NCBI GenBank assembly: GCA_904501885.1
Contig: CAJGCP010000026.1
Coordinates: 1-28,301 of the forward strand
Source of the DNA: an uncultured Acetatifactor sp.
GTDB taxonomy: Bacteria > Bacillota > Clostridia > Lachnospirales > Lachnospiraceae
Length of the DNA stretch: 28,301 nt
Direction: 5' to 3'
Shown here: piece by piece, positions 7,431-14,870 of the stretch
How the letters are laid out: each line of letters begins with the position of its first letter
Position numbering within the stretch: position 1 is the stretch's first letter
Translations under genes and position numbers: made by a program
Notes under the pieces: generated by a model
Told to the model about the DNA's origin: nothing
Seen by the model: the letters and a program-made list of their open reading frames with translations, nothing else
Database searches by the model: none

Positions 7431-8633
7431 TTATAACTCTAAAAACTTATCGATCAGGGTATGTCCCTGTGCCACATAATTTCCGGACTGCTTTGCACAA
7501 GCCTCATTGTAGTCCCAGGTTTCCTCTCTATGTTTGGCACTGTCATAGAGCAGGTAAGGCACCTCATTGGAACTATGGGTTCTGATGCGGATGGGAGTAG
7601 GATGATCGGGCAATACCAACAACCTGAAATCCTCTCCTGCTGCCGCCAATTTCTCCACAGCGGGACCAATGACTTTTTCATCCAGATACTCAATGGCCTG
7701 TATCTTGCGTTCCAGACTACCCTGGTGCCCCATTTCGTCCGGCGCTTCCACATGGATATAGGCGAAATCATATCCGTCTTCTGTCAAAGCCTTTACTGCG
7801 GCCTCTACTTTACCGGCATAGTTGGTATGTAATCCACCATTTGCACCATCCACCAGTGCAACGCCCATGCCGGCCCCCACAGCAATTCCCTTCAACAAAT
7901 CCACTGCAGAAACCATCATGCCCTTCTTGCCTGTTTTCTCTTCAAAAGAATCCAGCATAGGTTTGGTACCTGCCCCCCAGAACCAACAGCAGTTGGCGGG
8001 ATTCAGGCCCTGTTTTTTGCGTTCTATGTTGATGGGGTGATTTACCAAAATATCGAAACTTCTCCGCATCATTTCACGAAGTGCTTCTTCCCGGGGCAAA
8101 TACTGTCCTATTTGTTGTCCCAGCACATCATGGGGCGGGGTCAAAGGCACCACACTGCCACCACTCCAAATCAGACAGTGACGATAACTGGTCCCCACAT
8201 GGAACTGATAAATATCATCTGCCAGTTGTTCTGCCACTTCCTTCAATAACACCGCACAATCCTCTGTACTGATCTCCGAGGAACTATGGTCAATAATGGT
8301 CTTTTCCTCAAAGGACACCTGATCCTCGGATATTGTCACAATATTGCAACGAATCGCAATATCATCATCCTTCATAGGCACACCGATGGAAAGTGCCTCC
8401 AACGGTGAACGACCGGAATAGTATTTTTTAGGATCATACCCCATCACAGACAAATTGGCAGTATCGGAGCCGGGACTCATGCCCTCGGGAATGGTGTGAA
8501 CCAGACCGATTTCGCTCCATTTACTGAGTTTATCCATGGTAGGTGTGTTTGCGTATTCTAATGGCGTTTTGTTGCCCAAGCTTTCTATGGGCTCATCTGC
8601 CATACCGTCGCCCAAAACTACTAGATATTTCAT
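7431..8633 (-). CDS. Candidate homoserine kinase of the archaeal-type phosphoglycerate mutase (ApgM) family
   Basis: An alkaline-phosphatase-superfamily protein of 400 residues. Metal and active-site motifs are LGDGMADEP (Asp9, Asp13), PGSDTANLSVMGYDP (likely phospho-acceptor Ser56), HVEAPDEMGHQG and LPDHPTPIRIRTHS. By similarity it would be called cofactor-independent phosphoglycerate mutase. However, the subfamily found beside threonine genes has long been proposed to be a non-GHMP homoserine kinase. Here it lies between homoserine dehydrogenase and aspartokinase in one operon, and no thrB-type gene is present in the window, so homoserine phosphorylation is the better guess. AGAAGG lies about 9 nt before the ATG. 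A phosphoglycerate mutase role cannot be excluded from sequence. Confidence 0.85.
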   Translation of the reverse strand: MKYLVVLGDGMADEPIESLGNKTPLEYANTPTMDKLSKWSEIGLVHTIPEGMSPGSDTANLSVMGYDPKKYYSGRSPLEALSIGVPMKDDDIAIRCNIVTISEDQVSFEEKTIIDHSSSEISTEDCAVLLKEVAEQLADDIYQFHVGTSYRHCLIWSGGSVVPLTPPHDVLGQQIGQYLPREEALREMMRRSFDILVNHPINIERKKQGLNPANCCWFWGAGTKPMLDSFEEKTGKKGMMVSAVDLLKGIAVGAGMGVALVDGANGGLHTNYAGKVEAAVKALTEDGYDFAYIHVEAPDEMGHQGSLERKIQAIEYLDEKVIGPAVEKLAAAGEDFRLLVLPDHPTPIRIRTHSSNEVPYLLYDSAKHREETWDYNEACAKQSGNYVAQGHTLIDKFLEL

Positions 8634-8710
8634 AGCATTACGCCTTCTTTCTTCTATTCATTGCGCCCTTTGCAATCTGCGACCACGAACGCACCTTATC
8701 TTTTTTTGCA

Positions 8711-9922
8711 TTATAGCAACCGGATGTAGTTCAACACCCGGTCACCCAGCCCCTTGTATGCAGCCATAAAGTCTCTCTCCTGCATGGGGGCGGTCATGTA
8801 ACCGAACTCGCCTTCGATGGATTCATCCAGCACGGTACCCGCCTGACCAAATGCATCTTCTACTGCCTTCTTTGCCTCTTCCTTAGCACGCAGGAAATAG
8901 CGTCTGGTAGCCTCGCCCATGTCGGCCAATGTAGCAGGCTCTGCGTCCCAGAAGCAGGTCACTGTCTTGCCGGGATGACGGGCACAGTCTACCACGTCTG
9001 CCACCACCGCACTTGCTGTGGGCAGCTTTCCTGCACCTCTGCCATAGAATAGGGCGTCGCCCAACATATTTCCGGTGACGAACACGCCGTTGAATACATC
9101 ATTAATCATTGCCAGAGGATGGTCCTTGGACACCATAAAGGGTGCCACCAATGCCTCTAAACTATCGTCCTCACGTACCTTGCCGGTTGCCAGCAGCTTG
9201 ATGGTCATATTGGCCGCCTTTGCATAGGCAAAATCTGCCGCACTGACAGTGGTAATTCCCTCTGTCCGGATGTCTTCGGAAGACACATTTTTGCCGGTCA
9301 CTAATGACAGCAAAATGGCAAGCTTACGGCAGGCATCGTGTCCCTCCACATCTGCGGTGGGGTTTGCCTCCGCATAACCCAGGGCCTGTGCCTGCTTCAG
9401 CACCTCTTTATAATCTGCGCCCTCACGCTCCATCTTGGTCAGCATGTAGTTGGTAGTGCCGTTTACAATACCAAAAATCGCCTCGATTTTTTCTGCAGTC
9501 AACGCACTGTTCAAAGGACGGATGATGGGAATACCACCGCCCACACTTGCCTCAAATAGATAGTTGCAGTTGTTGGCTTTTGCCAGTGCCAGCAGTTCGG
9601 GACCATGCTTTGCCACCAATTCTTTATTGGAGGTGCACACGCTCTTGCCCTTTTCCAAGCATGCTTTAGTGAACTGATATGCAGCACCCACGCCACCCAT
9701 CACTTCACACACAATGCTAATCTCAGGATCTTCCACAATCACATTGAAATCATGAACCACTCTGTCCTCATAGGGGTCTCCGGGAAAATCTCTCAAATCC
9801 AAAATATATTTCACATGCATCTCATCGCATGCTTTCTTGCTCACTTGTGCGTTGTTTCGCTCAATGACTTCCACCACACCGCTTCCAACGGTTCCATATC
9901 CTAACACTGCTACTTTTATCAT
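8711..9922 (-). CDS. hom: Homoserine dehydrogenase, form without ACT domain
   Basis: NAD(P)-dependent reduction of aspartate semialdehyde to homoserine. The N-terminal Rossmann motif is VAVLGYGTVGSG (Gly8, Gly10, Gly13). The catalytic domain has GGIPIIRPL, FGIVNGTTNYMLTKM and GYAEANPTADVEGHDACRK, with the conserved lysine in the last. It has 403 residues and stops right after the catalytic domain. Many Gram-positive homologues run to about 430 residues with a C-terminal ACT domain, which is missing here. AGGAGA lies about 8 nt before the ATG. It follows the free-standing ACT protein by 64 nt and precedes the kinase candidate by 77 nt, so control could be supplied in trans by the ACT partner; that link is inference. 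Confidence 0.95.
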   Translation of the reverse strand: MIKVAVLGYGTVGSGVVEVIERNNAQVSKKACDEMHVKYILDLRDFPGDPYEDRVVHDFNVIVEDPEISIVCEVMGGVGAAYQFTKACLEKGKSVCTSNKELVAKHGPELLALAKANNCNYLFEASVGGGIPIIRPLNSALTAEKIEAIFGIVNGTTNYMLTKMEREGADYKEVLKQAQALGYAEANPTADVEGHDACRKLAILLSLVTGKNVSSEDIRTEGITTVSAADFAYAKAANMTIKLLATGKVREDDSLEALVAPFMVSKDHPLAMINDVFNGVFVTGNMLGDALFYGRGAGKLPTASAVVADVVDCARHPGKTVTCFWDAEPATLADMGEATRRYFLRAKEEAKKAVEDAFGQAGTVLDESIEGEFGYMTAPMQERDFMAAYKGLGDRVLNYIRLL

Positions 9923-9956
9923 ACTGCCATTCTCCTGTATCTATAATCTGTGTTTT

Positions 9957-9984
9957 ACGTTCTCTATGGGACGTTCTCTATGGG
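9957..9984. repeat. Perfect tandem duplication of a 14-bp unit
   Basis: ACGTTCTCTATGGG occurs twice without a gap (9957-9970 and 9971-9984), filling most of the space between the ACT-protein stop and the ribosome-binding site of hom. It looks like a recent slippage or duplication event and has no coding effect. Confidence 0.8.
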
Positions 9985-9986
9985 AC

Positions 9987-10430
9987 TTACTCTCTGGCTA
10001 CTATTTTCACCCGATGTACACCGGATTTATTCTCCAACTGCTCTATCATGCGGGAAATATCCTCCGTGTTCCGCAACACCTGAACACTCAGGCTAAGGGA
10101 TGCCACACCATTGATGGGAATACTCTGATGTATGGTCAAAATGTTCATGTGGAACTCAGATATGCTTTTCAAAACATCTGACAAAAGTCCAGGTTCATCA
10201 TCCATCTGAAATGTCATGGTCAGAGTCGTACCCTGGGAATTATCATGAAATTGAAAAATATCATCCTTATACTTATAGAAAGAACTTCGACTGATTCCCA
10301 CCTTGTCCACTGCTTCCTGGATGGTCAGCACCTTTTCGGATTCTAATAACTCCTTGGCTTCCACCACCTTTAGCAGAACCTCCGGGACCGCCTTTTTTCT
10401 GACTACAAAATATTTTGTGTTCTCTAACAT
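9987..10430 (-). CDS. PheB-like (UPF0735) ACT domain protein with HTH-like N-terminus
   Basis: A 147-residue protein. Residues about 35-60 (LTIQEAVDKVGISRSSFYKYKDDIF) resemble a helix-turn-helix. Residues about 70-145 form an ACT domain beginning TLTMTFQMDDEPGLLSDVL, the segment that binds an amino acid in this family. The layout matches the PheB/UPF0735 family of Firmicutes, whose name comes from a gene next to pheA; the biochemical role is not settled. GAGGACG precedes the ATG. It is the first gene of an operon with hom, the kinase candidate and lysC, and its leader has a clear promoter and two dyads. A regulator that senses threonine or a related amino acid and controls its own operon is a reasonable hypothesis. 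Confidence 0.85.
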   Translation of the reverse strand: MLENTKYFVVRKKAVPEVLLKVVEAKELLESEKVLTIQEAVDKVGISRSSFYKYKDDIFQFHDNSQGTTLTMTFQMDDEPGLLSDVLKSISEFHMNILTIHQSIPINGVASLSLSVQVLRNTEDISRMIEQLENKSGVHRVKIVARE

Positions 10431-10486
10431 CTTGTCGTCCTCTAAAAAAATAGTTGCAATCTACCTTCTATACGCAATGTATGTAC

Positions 10487-10500
10487 CAGACGTACATCTG
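10487..10500. promoter_or_regulatory. Leader dyad 2 of the threonine operon
   Basis: CAGACGTACATCTG is a 14-bp near-palindrome overlapping a second inverted repeat, ATGTAC-CAGAC-GTACAT (10481-10497). It lies in the untranslated leader, about 40 nt downstream of the predicted transcription start. It could be an operator or an RNA hairpin. Confidence 0.4.
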
Positions 10501-10522
10501 TATTTAATGTATTTCTACCAAA

Positions 10523-10536
10523 GACACATGTATGTC
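10523..10536. promoter_or_regulatory. Leader dyad 1 of the threonine operon
   Basis: GACACATGTATGTC is a 14-bp near-palindrome just downstream of the predicted transcription start, centred 36 bp from leader dyad 2. A repressor bound here would block early elongation. The encoded HTH/ACT protein is one possible ligand-dependent binder. Confidence 0.4.
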
Positions 10537-10546
10537 ACTGAGGGAT

Positions 10547-10575
10547 ATATTAGCATATTACACCAAATATAGCAA
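10547..10575 (-). promoter_or_regulatory. Promoter of the threonine-branch operon
   Basis: On the minus strand TTGCTA (10570-10575), a 17-bp spacer and TAATAT (10547-10552) form a good sigma-A promoter. A TGC just before the -10 gives an extended -10 element. Predicted start is about 10540, leaving a leader of about 110 nt before the ACT gene. Confidence 0.65.
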
Positions 10576-10640
10576 CCCTATTTTGCTTGTTTTTTCTATG
10601 ATTTTGTGCTTTTTTCACAAGAAAAATACAAAATAACAAA

Positions 10641-10682
10641 ATCCCTGTCAAACACCACTTTTCCATAGTATTTGACAGGGAT
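10641..10682 (-). terminator. Rho-independent terminator of glyA
   Basis: ATCCCTGTCAAA (10641-10652) pairs with TTTGACAGGGAT (10671-10682). On the minus strand the 12-bp stem is followed by T-rich sequence (TTTTGTTATTTTG). It lies about 52 nt after the glyA stop. The rest of the 10431-10734 gap holds the promoter and leader of the threonine operon. Confidence 0.8.
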
Positions 10683-10734
10683 ATAATATCGTTTCAATTT
10701 TTAATTTTTATGAATCATTCTTTATCCGAACTCA

Positions 10735-11973
10735 TTAGGACAAGGGATATTTGTCAGTCAAGCCTTTTACAATAGCCCGTGCCTCAGGAACTTTATCCTC
10801 ACCGCCCTTGATTACCATTGCAATTGCCTCAGCAATCAAATCCATATCTTCTGTATTCATACCACGGGAAGTTACGGCAGGGGTACCCAAACGGATACCG
10901 CTGGTCACGAAAGGCGACTGAGGGTCGTTGGGAATGGTGTTCTTATTACAGGTGATGTTCGCTGCATCCAGCAGTTTTTCCACACCCTTTCCGGTGAGAC
11001 CGTACTTGGTCAAATCCACCAGCATCAAATGATTGTCGGTACCGCCGGACACGATATCGATGCCACGGGAAATCAAGCCCTTGCAAAGTGCCTGTGCATT
11101 GTCGATAATGCCCTTCTGATATGCCTTGAACTCATCGCTGAGTGCTTCTTTGAAGCAAACTGCCTTCGCCGCAATCACATGCATCAAAGGACCACCCTGT
11201 GTACCGGGGAAAATAGCCTTGTTGAAATTGTACTTCTCATTGGCTTCCTTAGTGGCCAAGATCATACCACCTCTGGGTCCCCGCAAAGTCTTGTGCGTTG
11301 TGGTGGTCACAACATCCGCGTAAGGCACGGGACTGGGATGCAGTCCTGCCGCCACTAAACCTGCGATATGTGCCATATCTACCATTAGCACAGCGCCCAC
11401 TTCATCTGCCACTTCACGGAATTTCTTAAAATCTATGGTTCTGGCATAAGCAGAAGCGCCGGCAATGATCAGCTTCGGCTTCGCTTCCAGCGCAATGCGA
11501 CGCATCTCTTCATAATCGATAAAGCCTTCATCATTTACACCATAGGGCACAATCTTATAATATTTACCGGAGATATTGACCGGGCTACCATGAGTCAGGT
11601 GTCCGCCGTGGTCCAGATTCATACCCATAATGGTATCACCGGGATTACAAATAGCAAATTCTACCGCCATATTTGCCTGTGCTCCGGAATGAGGCTGTAC
11701 ATTCACATAGTCACAGCCAAACAGTTCCATGGCTCTTTCCTTGGCAATGTTCTCAACCACATCCACGCAGTCACAACCGCCATAGTATCTCTTACCCGGA
11801 TATCCTTCTGCATATTTATTGGTCAGGGGGCTTCCCATCGCGGCCATAACCGCTTTGCTTACCCAGTTCTCAGAAGCAATCAACTCAATGTGACTGTTCT
11901 GTCTGGCCATCTCTTCCTCAATGGCTACTGCTATCTGGGGGTCTGCATTCTTCACTTCATCAAATGAATACAT
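10735..11973 (-). CDS. glyA: Serine hydroxymethyltransferase
   Basis: PLP enzyme that converts serine and tetrahydrofolate to glycine and methylene-tetrahydrofolate, the main one-carbon source. Family motifs are HIELIASEN near residue 30, the NKYAEGYPGKRYYGG segment (52-66), and VVTTTTHKTLRGPRGG with the PLP lysine at Lys228. Length is 412 residues, typical of bacterial enzymes. The start at 11973 gives the normal N-terminus although the ribosome-binding site (GGATG) is weak. It is transcribed alone, from its own promoter at 12020-12047 to a terminator at 10641-10682. Its position next to the threonine operon may be incidental, although some SHMTs also cleave threonine slowly. Confidence 0.97.
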   Translation of the reverse strand: MYSFDEVKNADPQIAVAIEEEMARQNSHIELIASENWVSKAVMAAMGSPLTNKYAEGYPGKRYYGGCDCVDVVENIAKERAMELFGCDYVNVQPHSGAQANMAVEFAICNPGDTIMGMNLDHGGHLTHGSPVNISGKYYKIVPYGVNDEGFIDYEEMRRIALEAKPKLIIAGASAYARTIDFKKFREVADEVGAVLMVDMAHIAGLVAAGLHPSPVPYADVVTTTTHKTLRGPRGGMILATKEANEKYNFNKAIFPGTQGGPLMHVIAAKAVCFKEALSDEFKAYQKGIIDNAQALCKGLISRGIDIVSGGTDNHLMLVDLTKYGLTGKGVEKLLDAANITCNKNTIPNDPQSPFVTSGIRLGTPAVTSRGMNTEDMDLIAEAIAMVIKGGEDKVPEARAIVKGLTDKYPLS

Positions 11974-12019
11974 CTTTTCGTCATCCGTTTCACACTTTAA
12001 TGTTTTAAATCGTTAATTC

Positions 12020-12047
12020 ATTATAGCATATTTTTTTAAATATGCAA
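12020..12047 (-). promoter_or_regulatory. Promoter of glyA
   Basis: On the minus strand TTGCAT (12042-12047), a 16-bp AT-rich spacer and a consensus TATAAT (12020-12025) preceded by TGC form an extended -10 promoter. The -10 ends about 46 nt before the glyA start codon. No purine or glycine riboswitch-like fold fits in the short leader. Confidence 0.75.
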
Positions 12048-12155
12048 CTCTTTTATATGTTCTCCATCGCGTCCCCTTTACGAATTTACTCTTTACTGAT
12101 AAAATGTTTTCATAAACAAATAAATCCCCCAATACAAATGAAAAAGAGGTCTATT

Positions 12156-13082
12156 ATGTACCATATTATTATCAACCCCGCCTCCTGCACCGACAATGGT
12201 ATTATCCTGTGGGAGAAAACTGTTGCTCCTGCATTGCAGAAAGAAAATGTGTCCTATCGCACTTATCTTTCAGAAAAGGCAGGCGAAATTGCCACCATTG
12301 CAAAGGATATATATATCACAGAAAAGGAACGACCATTGCATTATATCGTCTTAGGTGGGGACGGCTCAGTCAACGAATTCCTACAGGGTCTTCCGGACAC
12401 AAAGGATGTGATTTTAGGATATATTCCCACCGGCTCCAGCAATGACCTGGCAAGGGATTTGGGATTTTCCAAAAATCCCACCGAAAATCTGAAACGTATC
12501 TTACATACGGGTACACCCCGATGGATGGATCTGGGAACTGCCGTATTGGCAGATGGTACAACGCGCTTGTTTGCCAATAGCTGTGGCATCGGCTTTGATG
12601 CCGCCGTATGTGAGCAGACCAACCGATCCAAGGTCAAGAGATTCATGAACAGAATCGGTCTTGGTAAGCTCAGTTACCTGGGCATTGCACTGATGCAATT
12701 ATTTGCCGCAAAAAAAGTGTCAGCCACGCTGACACTCAAGGGAAAAGAACCGATTGAAATCAAAAACATGTTATTCACCGCAGGCATGATTCATCGCTAT
12801 TCCGGTGGAGGATTTATGTTTGCTCCCAATGCCAACGACAGTGACGGATTGCTGGAATTGTGTGAGGTGGGCGACATCCCTAAATTATTGGTTCTCTGCG
12901 CTCTTCCTACTGCCTTTTGGGGAAAGCATTTTATCTTCTCCGGTGTAAACGCACACACCACGGACAGTTACACTATTCACACCACAGCCCCTATGTGGGT
13001 GCAGACTGACGGCGAAGTGATCGGTAAAACCAATCAAATCACCATCAGTTGTGAAAAACACGCCATTCGCAGCATTGTATAA
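12156..13082 (+). CDS. Diacylglycerol kinase family (YegS/DgkB-like) lipid kinase
   Basis: A soluble lipid kinase of the DAGK catalytic family, likely phosphorylating diacylglycerol or a related lipid at the membrane surface. Motifs are the N-terminal HIIINPAS, the nucleotide loop VLGGDGSVNEFL (GGDGS at 67-71) and GYIPTGSSNDLARDL (91-97 core). GGGFMFAPNANDSDGLLELC near the C-terminal beta domain is also typical. Length is 308 residues, normal. The start at 12156 is chosen because AGAGGT precedes it by about 6 nt and the protein then starts at the standard MYHIIINP; the upstream frame is intergenic sequence including the glyA promoter. It is divergent from glyA and convergent, with a 6-bp gap, with the SfsA-MutY gene. 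Confidence 0.9.
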   Translation: MYHIIINPASCTDNGIILWEKTVAPALQKENVSYRTYLSEKAGEIATIAKDIYITEKERPLHYIVLGGDGSVNEFLQGLPDTKDVILGYIPTGSSNDLARDLGFSKNPTENLKRILHTGTPRWMDLGTAVLADGTTRLFANSCGIGFDAAVCEQTNRSKVKRFMNRIGLGKLSYLGIALMQLFAAKKVSATLTLKGKEPIEIKNMLFTAGMIHRYSGGGFMFAPNANDSDGLLELCEVGDIPKLLVLCALPTAFWGKHFIFSGVNAHTTDSYTIHTTAPMWVQTDGEVIGKTNQITISCEKHAIRSIV

Positions 13083-13088
13083 TCAAAC

Positions 13089-14870
13089 CTACTTGTTTTT
13101 CTCCATCCCCTGCTTCATCTGCAATAATTTTGTGTACGCTGCAAATGCGGAGGGGATGGGATAGACATTCTCTATCTCCTCAGGCAACGAATAAATCCAT
13201 TCTTTTACATCTCCGCTGGGAGCCGGCACCTCCAATTCATCCACCTTTACCTGATATCCCCACATATGCCATTCTTTATGGGTAAAAATATGCTTTGCAT
13301 CTTCCATTCTTCGAATATGAAGAATCTTCAATCCGTGGTCAGATAAGTATTCCACCACCTGCTCTGCAGATACATGTCCGGGCAAGGAAGGAAACTCATA
13401 CAACCCTGCCAACAAGCCCTTTGCCGGGCGTTTTTTAATCGCTAATTTATCGTTGTCCCGTACCAAGAGCACAGTTTTTTCTTCTATCTTGCGTTGTTTC
13501 TTACTATCCTTTTTAGGATATGTCTCCTCCACGCCTTCTCTATGAGCGATGCATATCTCCTGTAAAGGACATGCCGTACAATGGGGTGCACCATTGGGCA
13601 GACAAACACATGCCCCCAGTTCCATCAATGCCTGATTGAAATCTCCGGGCCGGTCTGCTGGCATCCCCTGAAGCACTTCCTGCTCCACCTCTTTTTTCAC
13701 CTTTTCTAAGGAAATATTCCTATCATCCCCATGGACTCTGGACAAAACCCGCAGGACATTGCCATCTACTGCCGGCACCTTTTGCCCAAATGCGATGGAT
13801 GCTATGGCACCGGCTGTATAGGAGCCGATACCGCACAAGTCCAAAAGTTTCCCATGTTCGCAGGGCATTTCGCCCCCGCACTGTTCTTCTATCTGAATGG
13901 CCGCCTTCTGAAGATTGCGGACACGATTATAGTATCCCAATCCCTCCCAAAGTTTCAGAAGTTTCTCTTCTTCCGCATGGGCCAAATCCCCAATGGTAGG
14001 AAGGGCTTCCATAAAGCGCGCAAAATAGGGCTTCACTGCTTCTACCCGAGTCTGTTGCAACATAATCTCGGACACCCACACCCAATAGGGATGGGGATGC
14101 TCCCGCCAGGGCAGGGAACGCTTGGACTGGTCATACCAGGCAAGCAACGGCGCCGTCAATTCCTGTATTCTGAGGGAATTCAATTGTCCCGGCATAATCA
14201 CCTTGACCGGATTGCCTATTTCCATGGTTGCAGGCGTCACGTGGCAATCGTATGCGAGCACCTCCACACCACTTTTTGCAGCCTCTTCTATGGCCTTCGC
14301 AAAGGCCGGATGAGTGTCAGAATTTGGCGTGAAATATTTCACTCCCTGCATCTGTATCACAAATAATACAAAAACGCGGTAACCGTTGCGCTTGGCTTCC
14401 ACCAATTCCTCCACATGCTTCACCGCCCGCTCTGAGGGTGCATCCGGGAAGCGCACCACACCTTCTTCCTCCAAGGTCACACCCTTTACTTCTATAAATA
14501 TTTTTTCCTGTTCTGTTTCAACATAGAAATCAAATCTGGAATTTCCGTACTTAGTCTCCGGACGCACCAGCGTAGGCTCGGGCACTAGGCCCCCCTGTCT
14601 CAGCCACTCCCCCACCGCCATGTTCGGGGCTTGGGAATCCATGTTTACTACGCGATCCCCTTTTTCTACTGCCACCAGGTCATAGGCAGTCGCCCGGGCA
14701 GGATTCCCACTTTTTTCCAAATAAAGTTTTGCGGCAGGTGCAAGCAACTCCTTACATCTGCCGGTATTCTTCACATGGACTGTTTCTTCCACACCGTCAA
14801 TCAACACTTTAGCGATAAACCTGTTGGGACGCTCTATGAAAATTCCTTCTACAATATTGTCATATCTCAT
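13089..14870 (-). CDS. SfsA nuclease - MutY adenine glycosylase fusion protein
   Basis: Two proteins that are separate in most bacteria share one 593-residue chain. Residues 1-226 are SfsA, with SRFDFYVE (111-118) and IEVKG (126-130), which resemble a PD-(D/E)XK-type nuclease core. Residues about 236-593 are MutY, which removes adenine opposite 8-oxoguanine. MutY features are WVSEIMLQQTRV with the catalytic glutamate at 268, the HhH segment LCGIGSYTAGAIASIAFG (345-362) and VDGN with Asp369. The iron-sulphur cysteines are Cys423, 431, 434 and 440, the first gap being one residue longer than in E. coli. A NUDIX-like C-terminal domain starts near 465. All key residues are present in both halves. 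The start overlaps the stop of the 5'-nucleotidase as ATGA, so translation is coupled. Confidence 0.93.
   Translation of the reverse strand: MRYDNIVEGIFIERPNRFIAKVLIDGVEETVHVKNTGRCKELLAPAAKLYLEKSGNPARATAYDLVAVEKGDRVVNMDSQAPNMAVGEWLRQGGLVPEPTLVRPETKYGNSRFDFYVETEQEKIFIEVKGVTLEEEGVVRFPDAPSERAVKHVEELVEAKRNGYRVFVLFVIQMQGVKYFTPNSDTHPAFAKAIEEAAKSGVEVLAYDCHVTPATMEIGNPVKVIMPGQLNSLRIQELTAPLLAWYDQSKRSLPWREHPHPYWVWVSEIMLQQTRVEAVKPYFARFMEALPTIGDLAHAEEEKLLKLWEGLGYYNRVRNLQKAAIQIEEQCGGEMPCEHGKLLDLCGIGSYTAGAIASIAFGQKVPAVDGNVLRVLSRVHGDDRNISLEKVKKEVEQEVLQGMPADRPGDFNQALMELGACVCLPNGAPHCTACPLQEICIAHREGVEETYPKKDSKKQRKIEEKTVLLVRDNDKLAIKKRPAKGLLAGLYEFPSLPGHVSAEQVVEYLSDHGLKILHIRRMEDAKHIFTHKEWHMWGYQVKVDELEVPAPSGDVKEWIYSLPEEIENVYPIPSAFAAYTKLLQMKQGMEKNK

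Noticed and set aside
10431..10546. Possible T-box or amino-acid riboswitch in the leader of the threonine operon
   Set aside because: No T-box signature sequence or terminator/antiterminator pair is visible; the leader is about 110 nt with only the two short dyads.
11974..12047. Glycine or other riboswitch before glyA
   Set aside because: The promoter is close to the gene and the leader is only about 40 nt.
12042..12155. Longer N-terminus for the lipid kinase, starting at 12042
   Set aside because: The upstream 38 codons overlap the glyA promoter, lack a ribosome-binding site and are not part of the family; the ATG at 12156 has AGAGGT and starts at the conserved HIIINPAS strand.
13731..14366. 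Open plus-strand frame of 211 codons inside the SfsA-MutY gene
   Set aside because: It is an antisense shadow spanning the domain junction; the fusion reading frame is continuous and carries all catalytic residues.
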